From NCBI GenBank assembly GCA_944324195.1, contig CALUVJ010000009.1:1-36160 (forward strand): a stretch of DNA of 36,160 nt, written 5' to 3'. Below, piece after piece: positions 29,638 to 36,160 of this stretch. Positions within the stretch are counted from its first letter, which is position 1. Each line of letters opens with the position of its first letter. Source of the stretch: Candidatus Gastranaerophilales bacterium (GTDB lineage: Bacteria; Cyanobacteriota; Vampirovibrionia; Gastranaerophilales; Gastranaerophilaceae). Position numbers and translations under genes: made by a program. The notes below the pieces were generated by a model. The model did no database searches and was not told where the DNA came from. It worked only from the letters and a program-made list of their open reading frames with translations.

Positions 29638-30647
29638 TAACAGATGCGGTTTGTGTTTACGCCTTTCAGATAATCTCTTATTAGATTAAAAGTTTCCGTC
29701 AGTATGTAATCAACGGATTCTTTTGTATTGTATGCAATGTGAGGGGTTATTATTACATTTTTCATATTAAAAAGCTTCTGTGTAATGAGTGCCGTTTCAA
29801 CGCAATGCTGCTCTGCTTCTTCCATAACAGCAGCCATTTCACCTTTGTATGTACTTATAAATTCACATTCAAGAACATCCAGAGCGGCCCCGAGGACTTT
29901 ACCTTTTACGAGATTATCGTAGAGCGCTTTTACGTCAAGAAGTTCGCCACTTGCGGTATTTACTATGTAAACCCCGTCCTTCATTTTGTCAAATTCTTCT
30001 GTAGAAATCATGTGGTAATTATCTCCGTTGTAAGGAAGATGGAGACTTATTATATCAGAGCTTGCAAGCAGTTCATCAAGGGAGACAAATTCGCAGCTTC
30101 CGTTAAGTTCGGGGTTTTTCATATACGAATTTATAAGGACTTTCATTCCGAAAAATCGGGCAATTTTCGCAACCGCCGAACCTATTGCGCCGCAGCCGAT
30201 AATTCCTATTGTGTATGAGCTTAGAACTCTGCCTTCATAGATTTTGTGATTTATGGAATGATTTTTCATGTCGTAATAGGCAGGCAATAAATTTCTTATA
30301 AGTGCAAGTATTAAAGCGGTAGAGTATTCTGCGACAGAAGTACGCCCGTACTGTTCTATATTAAAAACGGCAATTTTTTGTTTGGTGCAGTAATCTGTGT
30401 CAATGTGGTCATGTGCGCTGGAGCGTGTGGTTACAATTCTTAGGTTCTTAAATTTTTTCAGGACTTTTTCTGTAACATTGGATGTCGTAAAGACACTTAT
30501 TATATCAGTACTTTCAAATTCTTCATCACTTAATTCCGTTTTTTCATTCAAGGGCTCGGTAATAAATTTTATTTCAAAGTCCTTAAGGATATTTTTTTCA
30601 AAAAACTCTTTTTCAGAATCCCTAAAATCAAACATAATCATTTTCAT
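29637..30647 (-). CDS. D-isomer-specific 2-hydroxyacid dehydrogenase with altered active site
   Basis: 336 residues, D-lactate-dehydrogenase-like. The Rossmann motif is GCGAIG (151-156) after SYTIGII. The catalytic Glu E260 (ALDVLECE) and His H303 (ITPHIAYNT) are present. The position of the invariant substrate-binding Arg, normally in NTARGE, is Ser here: VNTASGELLD, S233 (codon AGT). The family's Arg orients the carboxylate, so activity on ordinary 2-keto acids should be weak or lost. Alternatives are a different substrate or a non-enzymatic role. The start is ATG 30647 with AGGAG 10 bases before. The stop codon lies in the edge of a repeat array, and a later disruption of the C-terminus by that repeat is possible. 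Confidence 0.88.
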   Translation of the reverse strand: MKMIMFDFRDSEKEFFEKNILKDFEIKFITEPLNEKTELSDEEFESTDIISVFTTSNVTEKVLKKFKNLRIVTTRSSAHDHIDTDYCTKQKIAVFNIEQYGRTSVAEYSTALILALIRNLLPAYYDMKNHSINHKIYEGRVLSSYTIGIIGCGAIGSAVAKIARFFGMKVLINSYMKNPELNGSCEFVSLDELLASSDIISLHLPYNGDNYHMISTEEFDKMKDGVYIVNTASGELLDVKALYDNLVKGKVLGAALDVLECEFISTYKGEMAAVMEEAEQHCVETALITQKLFNMKNVIITPHIAYNTKESVDYILTETFNLIRDYLKGVNTNRIC

Positions 30648-30725
30648 CGCTTATAGTCTCCTTTTAGAAAACAGTATGAAACTAATTGATGAAAATCGTA
30701 TTCTTCACACGGGTGATTTTAGTTG

Positions 30726-31238
30726 CTAAGCTTGTGACATTTTATTAGCAAGTGCCTGTAAATTGGTGTAATCCTGTATATTATAAGCTTCATCAGCAGC
30801 AAGTCTGCCGTAGAAAATACTGTCAGATACTGCTCTTCTTTTTTGCGCTCCGGCATCAGACATTTCATAACGGTATTGTTTTGCTTCTTCTCTCTTGCTT
30901 CCTTCTAATTCAGAGAAGCTTAAACCTTGAGTAACTTCGTTATATTTTTTAGAAGCTTCTTTGTATGCTCCTATTGCTGCATTATACGCTTGGCTTGCTT
31001 TTCCTTGCAGTGCCATCCAGTGATTTTTCCAGCCGGCATGAAATTCTTTTCTTTCTTCAAAACTCTTATCAAGTTCTTCCCAGCGAGAATTCATTCCGAA
31101 TAAGTCATTAGGGTCAACTTTAACACGTTTACCGTCAATTTCAACATACCAGTTGCCGTCAATTCCTTTGTTTGCCGGCATGTATTGTCCGTTAATCCAG
31201 ACTTTTGGTTGTGTGTTGTTTGATACTGATGCTCCCAC
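30726..31238 (-). CDS. Unknown helical protein of 170 residues
   Basis: Starts at GTG 31238, 9 bases after AAGGAG. The N-terminus (KVWINGQYMPANKGIDGNWY, VEIDGKRVKVDPNDLFG, about 12-46) forms a small beta-rich module of the kind W-x-NGQ / DGNWYVEIDG. The rest (from about 50) is charged and helical with a coiled-coil tendency and ends in ALANKMSQA. No signal peptide, no membrane segment, no known family recognised. It is preceded by the motif shared with 11681-11719 and is divergent from the flagellin leader, so a link with motility is possible but unproven. Confidence 0.75.
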   Translation of the reverse strand: MGASVSNNTQPKVWINGQYMPANKGIDGNWYVEIDGKRVKVDPNDLFGMNSRWEELDKSFEERKEFHAGWKNHWMALQGKASQAYNAAIGAYKEASKKYNEVTQGLSFSELEGSKREEAKQYRYEMSDAGAQKRRAVSDSIFYGRLAADEAYNIQDYTNLQALANKMSQA

Positions 31239-31255
31239 GTGCTTATACTCCTTAA

Positions 31256-31294
31256 TTATATAAAGTCTGGATGCTTCAAAAAATTGCCTTTTTT
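31256..31294 (-). promoter_or_regulatory. Promoter motif of the 170-residue gene
   Basis: Minus strand: AAAAAAGGCAATTTTT, N11, GACTTTATATAA, 12 + 16 conserved bases identical with 11681-11719. TATAAT reads within the last block and the next bases. It ends about 18 bases before the GTG start. Confidence 0.55.
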
Positions 31295-31366
31295 GTTAAC
31301 AAATTTTAACTTTATTTAAGATTTGTAAAAAAATGACAAGAAATAGTTTACTTTTTTTATATAGTG

Positions 31367-31396
31367 TTGCAATAATGTTAGAGTAATAAGTATATA
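31367..31396 (+). promoter_or_regulatory. Possible promoter of the first flagellin
   Basis: TTGCAA (31367-31372), 18-base spacer, TATATA (31391-31396). It would create a leader of about 620 bases. No sigma-28-type promoter was found for this gene, so the call is weak. Confidence 0.35.
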
Positions 31397-31646
31397 TCAC
31401 AAATCTAAAAAAGGAATATTTGTTTCAAAATTCGTTTTGATAGGATATTCAGGAGTACATGGAATGTACGTTTTGAATAAGTGGTGCAGACAAAGGATGT
31501 CGGCAAGCTTATGAAAAATGTGTAGAAAATCGTTTTATTTATTTAAAAGGGTAATCAATCTTATTTAGATTGTGATAGCGAGTACATATCAATAAAAGAA
31601 AGAGAGTAAATTCCTAAAAATAGCCTTATGCAAAAAGGCTTAGTCG

Positions 31647-31694
31647 GGCTGTTTCTATGCTTAGAAGCAGTCACGGGGCAAACTGTGCTTTTTT
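31647..31694 (+). promoter_or_regulatory. Hairpin switch unit 1 in flagellin leader
   Basis: Hairpin A: GGCTGTTTCTA (31647-31657) pairs with TAGAAGCAGTC (31662-31672), loop TGCT. Hairpin B: GCAGT (31667-31671) pairs with ACTGT (31682-31686), followed by GC and six Ts (31689-31694), a terminator-like shape. A and B share GCAGT, so they exclude each other. The loop of B contains GGGGCAA. Confidence 0.5.
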
Positions 31695-31797
31695 AGGCGC
31701 GGTGTGTCTTCGGTTTCCCAGCCGTATCTAAAGCGGTCGGAACTCTGAGTCTTATTGTAAGCGGGCAAAACAACAACTAATAACAATCAAAGAATGG

Positions 31798-31888
31798 ATT
31801 GCCGCGAGAATCAAAGATTCTCTCGCAATGACAGAAAATAACGTAAAATTAACAACTTCGTGTCATTGCGAGCGTTAGCGAAGCAATC
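31798..31888. repeat. Pair of inverted TCATTGCGAG extragenic repeats
   Basis: GATTGCCGCGAG...CTCTCGCAATGACA (31798-31834), itself a near-palindrome with the hairpin GAGAATC-AAA-GATTCTC, and TGTCATTGCGAG...GAAGCAATC (31861-31888) in the opposite sense. This sequence type is a common dispersed repeat in bacteria. It sits inside the flagellin leader, between the two switch units. Confidence 0.65.
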
Positions 31889-31922
31889 TTAAAAACACAG
31901 AAAAAACGAGTAACATAGAGTG

Positions 31923-31963
31923 CTGCACATGGATTGTGCAGTTCGTGGCAAACTGCGCTTTTT
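31923..31963 (+). promoter_or_regulatory. Hairpin switch unit 2 in flagellin leader
   Basis: Hairpin A: CTGCAC (31923-31928) with GTGCAG (31936-31941), loop ATGGATT. Hairpin B: GTGCAGT (31936-31942) with ACTGCGC (31952-31958), followed by five Ts (31959-31963). The segment GTGCAG is shared, so only one can form. B's loop ends in GTGGCAA; GGCAAACTG-Y-GCTTTTT is common to both units. Confidence 0.5.
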
Positions 31964-32022
31964 AGCCTGTTTGTTCTGCAAAAGTACGTATCGAAGAGAA
32001 AAAGAGAAAGGAGATCCCAACT

Positions 32023-33078
32023 ATGGCACTCACAATCAACACAAACATCTCATCAATTATCACGCAAAGAAGTTTGAACAATGCGACAAACCGACTCAAT
32101 CAAGCAATTGAGAGAATGACAACGGGTTACAAAATCAACAGCTCAAAGGATGATGCTGCCGGTTATTCAATTGCTGAACAGTGGACAACTCAAATCAGTT
32201 CACTCGACGTTGCGGCAGACAACGCTGCAATCGGTTCTGACTTGCTTACAACGGCAGAACAAAGCTATAGCTTGTTATCAGATCACTTGCAGCGTATCAG
32301 GGATTTGACAGAGCAGGCAGCTAACGGAACTTATGCTTCTGCTTCACTCAAAGCAATTCAGGCAGAAATTTATGCCAGACTGGATGAAATCAACCGTGTG
32401 GCTGCAAACTCTGAATTCAACGGTATCAAATTAATGTCTTATATTGAAGACGGCAATCCTGCAGGTACAGGTATGACAGGAAATGGTATTAATTTGCAGG
32501 TTGGCTTGTATTCTGATGCAAACAGTGTAATTAACTTGTCTGTAGATTTATTCAGAAGTGCAACTATAAGCGGTTTATTTAATTTGGAATCAATGACAAA
32601 GGTTGTAAACAGAGATCCTAACGGTGATCCGGATCCTTTGGAGTTAAGTTTACAAGATGTTTTAGATGGTGCAGGTGATGTAGAGCCGGGTGATTTAAGC
32701 AAAGAAGAACAGCTAAGACTTTTTGCCGCAGCTTGCAGCGGATTATATTATGAGGGTAACGGCGAATATCACATGTTGTCAGATGAGGCTGATATTAAAT
32801 ATGGTGCATCTGCTATGTTAGGTTTTATTGATAATGCGATTGATATTATATCAGACAGGGTAACAAGAATTGGTGCTGCGCAAAACAGAATTGATTCTGC
32901 AATGTCTGCTCTTGATGTTCAGTCTCAAAACCTGACTTCATCATTATCAACCCTCAAGGATGCTGATGTTGCCGAAGAATCTTCTAATTACATTCAGGCA
33001 CAAATTCTTCAGCAGGCATCTGCAACACTTCTGGCAACAGCTAACCAAACTCCAAGTATCGCATTGAACTTAGTGTAG
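32023..33078 (+). CDS. fliC: Flagellin, 351 residues
   Basis: Typical flagellin ends. The N-terminal D0/D1 helices are MALTINTNISSIITQRSL, LNQAIERMTTGYKINSSKDDAAGYSIAEQ and LQRIRDLTEQAANGTY (about 89-104); the C-terminal D1/D0 is NRIDSAMSALDVQSQNL, LKDADVAEESSNYIQAQIL, ending in NQTPSIALNLV. The variable middle is short (about 145-265) and rich in Asp, Pro and Gly (NRDPNGDPDPLEL). Flagellin is secreted unfolded through the flagellar export apparatus and polymerises into the filament. The RBS AAAGGAGAT is about 9 bases before ATG. A long structured leader precedes it, and a second flagellin follows after two unrelated genes. Confidence 0.96.
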   Translation: MALTINTNISSIITQRSLNNATNRLNQAIERMTTGYKINSSKDDAAGYSIAEQWTTQISSLDVAADNAAIGSDLLTTAEQSYSLLSDHLQRIRDLTEQAANGTYASASLKAIQAEIYARLDEINRVAANSEFNGIKLMSYIEDGNPAGTGMTGNGINLQVGLYSDANSVINLSVDLFRSATISGLFNLESMTKVVNRDPNGDPDPLELSLQDVLDGAGDVEPGDLSKEEQLRLFAAACSGLYYEGNGEYHMLSDEADIKYGASAMLGFIDNAIDIISDRVTRIGAAQNRIDSAMSALDVQSQNLTSSLSTLKDADVAEESSNYIQAQILQQASATLLATANQTPSIALNLV

Positions 33079-33087
33079 TTAGTTAGT

Positions 33088-33119
33088 CTATAGACTTGCA
33101 ATTTTTTGCAGGTATATAG
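33088..33119 (+). other. 14-bp hairpin right after flagellin 1
   Basis: CTATAGACTTGCAA / TTGCAGGTATATAG with one mismatch and one G-T pair, loop TTTT, starting 9 bases after the stop. No T-run follows; it may stabilise the mRNA 3' end, the true terminator being at 33188. Confidence 0.5.
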
Positions 33120-33187
33120 AATTGTGAGGTGTATATGGAAAAAGAACAAAATCTTGCCTAGTGTGTTGATTAGGGATAGTATTAAGG

Positions 33188-33214
33188 AAGGGAAAACTCC
33201 GGTTTTCCCTTTTT
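33188..33214 (+). terminator. Terminator of flagellin 1
   Basis: 10-bp perfect stem AAGGGAAAAC / GTTTTCCCTT, loop TCCG, then Ts, 110 bases after the flagellin stop. Confidence 0.85.
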
Positions 33215-33262
33215 ACTTTTAACAAGCCGACATTATTAAAGGTATATTACCGTAGAAACTAA

Positions 33263-33291
33263 TTTACGCGGCATGTAGTTTATGATATTAT
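33263..33291 (+). promoter_or_regulatory. Promoter of the polyprenyl synthase gene, leaderless arrangement
   Basis: TTTACG (33263-33268), 17-base spacer, TATTAT (33286-33291). The ATG at 33299 is 7 bases after the -10 box, where transcription would start, and no RBS precedes it. This predicts an mRNA that begins at or next to its start codon. Confidence 0.5.
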
Positions 33292-33298
33292 TCAAACT

Positions 33299-34096
33299 AT
33301 GGAGAGTGTAATATCACTGGTCAAAGATGAGTTATCACGGGTGAATAAAGAGATTTCTGCCCTTGAAATTGAACCGGATTTAATAAAAGAATCAATACAG
33401 GATTTTTTATCTTCCGGCTCAAAACGTATACGAACGATTCTGACGGCATTATACCTGAAAGCAAGCGGGTGCGGAAATCTGTCGGAAGATAGTATTAATA
33501 TTATAACTGCAGGAGAGATAATACATAATGCTTCTCTTCTTCATGACGATGTTTTGGATGGGGCAAAGTTAAGAAGGGGGAAAACCGCTTTTTGCGAAGA
33601 ATATTCTCCGCATATTTCGATTTTGTCAGGTGACTATTTACTTTCAATTGCTACGGAAAAGTTATTGAACATCAACAATAATGAAATTTTGCAAATATTT
33701 TTAAAATGTACTCAAAAGATGTGTACGGCAGAAATTAATCAGTTTTTTTTAAGGGGAAAACTTCCGACTATAGAAGAATATATTAATATATGTGAAGGTA
33801 AAACAGCCTGCCTGTTTGAAGCTGTTATAAAAAGCTGCTCGATTGCGGAAAAAGTAAATATATCTGCGGATTTTGCAGCAAACTTTGGAATTTTATTCCA
33901 GTTAAAGAATGATTTAACTAAAACTTCAGAGGAGTCAGATAAGCAGAATCAAATCTTTACCCCTAAAGATTTTTTGGGTATTGAAAAAACGATGGATTTA
34001 ATGGATAATTATCTTGTCAAGTTAAGAGGAGATATCGGCGTGCTGCCTGATAGTATTTATAAAAAGGGGCTAGAGGAATTATTAAAAAGTTTATGA
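33299..34096 (+). CDS. Polyprenyl (isoprenyl) diphosphate synthase family protein
   Basis: 265 residues, shorter than the usual 300-330. The first Asp-rich motif is intact: LLHDDVLDGAKLRRGK (DDxxD at about 83-87). The SGSKRIR segment, where the family binds isopentenyl diphosphate, is also present (39-45). The second motif, normally FQ-x-x-DD-x-x-D, reads FQLKNDLTKTSEES, so two of three aspartates are gone. The family condenses isopentenyl diphosphate to make chains for quinones or undecaprenyl carriers. With the second motif degenerate it may be a non-catalytic subunit of a heteromeric synthase or a synthase with altered activity. It overlaps lepB by 4 bases (ATGA), so translation is coupled. 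Confidence 0.8.
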   Translation: MESVISLVKDELSRVNKEISALEIEPDLIKESIQDFLSSGSKRIRTILTALYLKASGCGNLSEDSINIITAGEIIHNASLLHDDVLDGAKLRRGKTAFCEEYSPHISILSGDYLLSIATEKLLNINNNEILQIFLKCTQKMCTAEINQFFLRGKLPTIEEYINICEGKTACLFEAVIKSCSIAEKVNISADFAANFGILFQLKNDLTKTSEESDKQNQIFTPKDFLGIEKTMDLMDNYLVKLRGDIGVLPDSIYKKGLEELLKSL

Positions 34097-34731
34097 TAGA
34101 CAAGCAAAAGCTTAAAGCGAATCTAAAAGAAACGGTTGACACTGTCGTATTTGTCGTTGTTGCAGTAATTCTGATAAGATTTTTTATAGCGGAATTAAGA
34201 TGGATTCCGTCTGGTTCAATGAAGCCTACTCTTGTGGAAGGCGACAGAATTGTTGTTGAAAAACTTACCAAGTTTCCGAATCTTTATAGAAATCACGCTT
34301 TTGAAAACACTCCAAAGCGGGGCGATATTATGATCTTTTACCCCCCGTTTGTGAAACTGAAAACGACACCGTGGGCAGTATTTAGCCGTTTAACAGGATT
34401 TTTCTGTAAAGATGTCGCATATATTAAACGTGTTATAGGACTTCCGGGCGAAAAGCTTGAAATTAAGCAAATGCCAAACGGTGCTTATAAGGTATTTATT
34501 AATGATAAACCTCTTGAAGAAGAATATATAATGAGCGAGTATGATTTCCATAAGTGCAAAGCTGATATGTATTGCGGTCCTCTTGTAATTCCGGAAGGCC
34601 AGTATTTTATGATGGGTGATAACAGAGGAAACTCAATGGACAGCCGCTTCTGGGGAACTTTGCCGAAAGAACGTTTTATAGGCCGTGCGGTATTTCTTTT
34701 CTGGCCGTTAACTCATATAAAGGGGCTTTAA
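34093..34731 (+). CDS. lepB: Signal peptidase I
   Basis: 212 residues. One N-terminal transmembrane anchor (about 16-33), catalytic S42 in WIPSGSMKPTL, general-base K112 in YIKRVIGLPGE, and the conserved box GDNRGNSMDSRFWG near 175-188. It cleaves signal peptides of exported proteins on the outer face of the cytoplasmic membrane; the window codes for several substrates (Cys-rich, TPR and YibE/F-like proteins). The FYPPFVKLKTTPWAVFSRL insertion (82-100) between the boxes is moderately long. It overlaps the polyprenyl synthase gene by 4 bases. Confidence 0.95.
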   Translation: MIDKQKLKANLKETVDTVVFVVVAVILIRFFIAELRWIPSGSMKPTLVEGDRIVVEKLTKFPNLYRNHAFENTPKRGDIMIFYPPFVKLKTTPWAVFSRLTGFFCKDVAYIKRVIGLPGEKLEIKQMPNGAYKVFINDKPLEEEYIMSEYDFHKCKADMYCGPLVIPEGQYFMMGDNRGNSMDSRFWGTLPKERFIGRAVFLFWPLTHIKGL

Positions 34732-34808
34732 GTATACTTAAGTTGTAGAAATTTCTAACTTATTGAGAATTTTATTTTTTAGAATCTCCGTTTAATATGG
34801 TAGTGTGA

Positions 34809-34871
34809 AGGACTAAAGGTCCTCAGAACAGCTATCACAATTGGTATAGCCATTCATTTGGCTTATCTGTT
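34809..34871 (+). promoter_or_regulatory. Structured leader of flagellin 2
   Basis: AGGAC-TAAAG-GTCCT hairpin (34809-34823); then AACAG (34827-34831) paired with CTGTT (34867-34871), enclosing GCTAT/ATAGC (34831-34850) and an overlapping GCCA/TGGC (34849-34862). It lies 45 bases ahead of the start. It differs from the leader of flagellin 1; no T-run is present. Confidence 0.4.
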
Positions 34872-34915
34872 GTTGTGTTCATGGAAGAAGTAAATAAGAA
34901 AAGGAGATCAAAAGA

Positions 34916-36034
34916 ATGGCTTCAATCACTATTAACACAAACCTTGCCTCTCTGACGGCTCAACGGAACTTGTCAGCGGCAACCAGCAGTATGAATACTG
35001 CAATGGAAAGATTATCAACCGGTTTTAAAATCAACTCAGGTGCAGATGATGCAGCAGGTTCAGCAGTATCAACATTAATGGAAGCTCAAATTTCAGGTTA
35101 TGATGTAGCAGAATCAAATACTACAATGGGCTTGTCATTATTAGACACCGCAGAAGGAGTTTTGGATATTGTTGGTGATTACCTGCAGCGTATTAGAGAT
35201 TTGACTGAGCAGGCAGCTAACGGAACCTACGGAACTTCTTCAATGCAGGCAATCAGAACGGAAGTTCAACAGAGAATGCTTGAAATTAATCGTTTGTGCC
35301 AGGTTATTGATTTTAACGGTATACAATTACTGGATGGTACATCTTCAGCATATGTAAACGGAACCGGTGTAAACTTGCAGGTAAGTAACAACTCAGGTAT
35401 TGATAATATTATAAATTTAGATAGTTCATTATTTGCTTCTGCTACATGTACAGCTTTGTTTATTTTAAATGAAACCGGCAGAACGGAAGATAATTGGTTC
35501 TTAAGAGGTCAAAGCGACCCGACTAATGGCGGTGCTCAAGCGGCGACGGGTGTTGATATAAATTATGAAACTCCGGCTCTTTTAGCAAGAATTACAGGAC
35601 AAGCAGTAGAACTAAGTAACGGAAAAACTTATGATTATTCAAAATTAGGATATACTGCAATTAAAGATACAATATACGATATTAATAATGATGGTACCGG
35701 AGAAAATAGTGTTTCAAGTATAACTGCAATATGTGATGCTGTTTATACCGATGACTCTACTGCCCGTGAATTTTTACAATTTATCGATGAAGCAATTGAA
35801 AACGTTTCAGACAGAAGAACTTTGATTGGTGCTTATATGAACAGAGTAGAGTCAGCTGTTGATGCTATCGACGTGCAAAAGGAAAATATTGTTGCAGCAA
35901 ATTCTGCAATCAAAGATGCAGATGTAGCAACAGAATCTTCGAACTTTATTAAGTATCAGATTCTGCAGCAATCGACTGCGACACTTCTTTCAACAGCAAA
36001 CCAAACCCCAAGTATTGCGTTGAACTTAATATAA
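34916..36034 (+). CDS. fliC: Flagellin, 372 residues
   Basis: Second flagellin. The conserved ends are close to those of the first (MASITINTNLASLTAQRNL, then LQRIRDLTEQAANGTY, and ending NQTPSIALNLI), but the middle (about 140-290) is unrelated, with many Asn, Asp and Thr residues (GRTEDNWFLRG, DINNDGTGENSVSS). It is probably a minor or alternative filament subunit. The RBS is AAAAGGAGAT, about 8 bases before ATG, with its own leader and terminator. Ser/Thr-rich surface parts could accept nonulosonate sugars; that is inference from the NeuB-like gene at 5225. Confidence 0.96.
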   Translation: MASITINTNLASLTAQRNLSAATSSMNTAMERLSTGFKINSGADDAAGSAVSTLMEAQISGYDVAESNTTMGLSLLDTAEGVLDIVGDYLQRIRDLTEQAANGTYGTSSMQAIRTEVQQRMLEINRLCQVIDFNGIQLLDGTSSAYVNGTGVNLQVSNNSGIDNIINLDSSLFASATCTALFILNETGRTEDNWFLRGQSDPTNGGAQAATGVDINYETPALLARITGQAVELSNGKTYDYSKLGYTAIKDTIYDINNDGTGENSVSSITAICDAVYTDDSTAREFLQFIDEAIENVSDRRTLIGAYMNRVESAVDAIDVQKENIVAANSAIKDADVATESSNFIKYQILQQSTATLLSTANQTPSIALNLI

Positions 36035-36058
36035 TGAATTTCTTAAATAGTGATGAAG

Positions 36059-36083
36059 CCCCCGCAATAGCGGGGGTTTTTTT
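36059..36083 (+). terminator. Terminator of flagellin 2
   Basis: 7-bp GC stem CCCCCGC / GCGGGGG, loop AATA, seven Ts. A textbook rho-independent terminator. Confidence 0.95.
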
Positions 36084-36084
36084 A

Positions 36085-36160
36085 AATGTAACAAAAATTT
36101 AACAAAGTGTTATAGAATATTTAAATGTGGCATATACTATATATAAGGATATATGCAGCC
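36085..36160 (+). promoter_or_regulatory. Probable promoter region of a gene beyond the window
   Basis: AAATGTAACAAAAATTTAACAAAG (36086-36109 region) resembles 25245-25264, and ACTATATATAAGG near 36135-36148 resembles the ACTTTATATAA elements at 11681, 19420 and 31256. The gene itself is not in view. Confidence 0.3.

Larger units (their letters stand above)
31239..32022. other. 784-base gap: divergent promoter region and long flagellin leader
   Basis: No protein gene. It contains the minus-strand promoter motif (31256-31294), a 12-base palindrome TTTGTTAACAAA (31292-31303), a possible plus-strand promoter (31367-31396), about 230 bases without recognisable signal (31400-31620), two hairpin-switch units (31647-31694, 31923-31963) and an inserted pair of TCATTGCGAG repeats (31798-31888). 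Confidence 0.7.

Noticed and set aside
31279..31294. Sigma-54 promoter (GGCA...TTG) ahead of the 170-residue gene
   Set aside because: The GG-N10-GC spacing is not met; the downstream TATATAAT fits a sigma-70-type box better.
31619..31760. A cyclic-di-GMP (GEMM) riboswitch in the flagellin leader
   Set aside because: CACGGGGCAAAC recalls the first GEMM block, but the second block (GACGCAAAGCC with its GGCC partner and tetraloop receptor) is missing.
33135..33161. Eight-codon frame (MEKEQNLA) after flagellin 1
   Set aside because: Too short to support; the upstream GAGG could be chance.
34740..34800. Sigma-28 promoter of flagellin 2 (CTCCGTTTAA)
   Set aside because: The -10-like part is poor and no TAAAG box stands at 11 bases; not supported.
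1..36160. CRISPR array, prophage or transposase gene
   Set aside because: The repeats seen are unequal, without regular spacers; no integrase, transposase, capsid or Cas protein is encoded.

Overview
The window is a low-G+C stretch of a bacterial chromosome carrying housekeeping genes (rpsU, dnaA, gyrA, ruvB, rnhA, nadE, ilvC, speD, lepB, tRNA-Cys), a FliO-like flagellar gene and two flagellins. The GyrA C-terminal repeat carries ATRGKAG where most bacteria have QRRGGKG. As far as I recall, that form is typical of Cyanobacteriota. No photosynthesis gene is present, so my best inference is a flagellated, non-photosynthetic relative of cyanobacteria (Vampirovibrionia/Gastranaerophilales, usually animal gut). 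This is inference from protein character, not a database result.

Layout. 1-512: intergenic repeats and rpsU. 4358 down to 513 (minus): a tight operon of histidine kinase, Nudix hydrolase, AroH-type chorismate mutase, single-domain response regulator and an exported TPR protein. 4421-8662 (plus): fliO-like gene, a NeuB-family nonulosonate synthase without its SAF domain, a KdsC-type HAD phosphatase, then nadE. 9786-11874: TPR gene, dnaA and tRNA-Cys on the minus strand, then a 480-base gap holding a candidate small RNA and the gyrA promoter. 11875-18962 (plus): gyrA, ilvC, an exported cysteine-rich protein, an orphan methyltransferase, a DUF167 protein, a 100-residue unknown and a YuiF-like antiporter. 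20301 down to 18963 (minus): a coiled-coil unknown, rnhA and a HEAT-like small protein.

25208 down to 20442 (minus) is the most interesting part. A sigma-28 (flagellar)-type promoter stands 34 bases ahead of a 1505-residue multidomain protein with an EF-hand-like N-terminus, beta-hairpin repeats, LysM, three 60-residue repeats, a glycine-rich hydrophobic stretch, an FHA-like segment and a C-terminal ADP-ribosyltransferase domain with a complete R...STS...ExE signature. A 59-residue gene follows two bases after its stop codon, with its own ribosome binding site. This reads as a flagellum-co-regulated toxin/effector with a candidate partner or immunity gene.

25379-31238: speD, an exported protein and a YibE/F-type membrane protein, ruvB, 690 bases of stacked intergenic repeats, a D-2-hydroxyacid dehydrogenase with Ser at the catalytic Arg position, and an unknown 170-residue protein. 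31239-36160: two flagellin genes with structured 5' leaders flank a polyprenyl synthase (apparently leaderless mRNA) and lepB. The leader of the first flagellin holds two related units in which an upstream hairpin and a terminator-like hairpin compete for the same bases. The fliO-like gene, the nonulosonate genes and the flagellins suggest a motile cell with possibly glycosylated flagellin.
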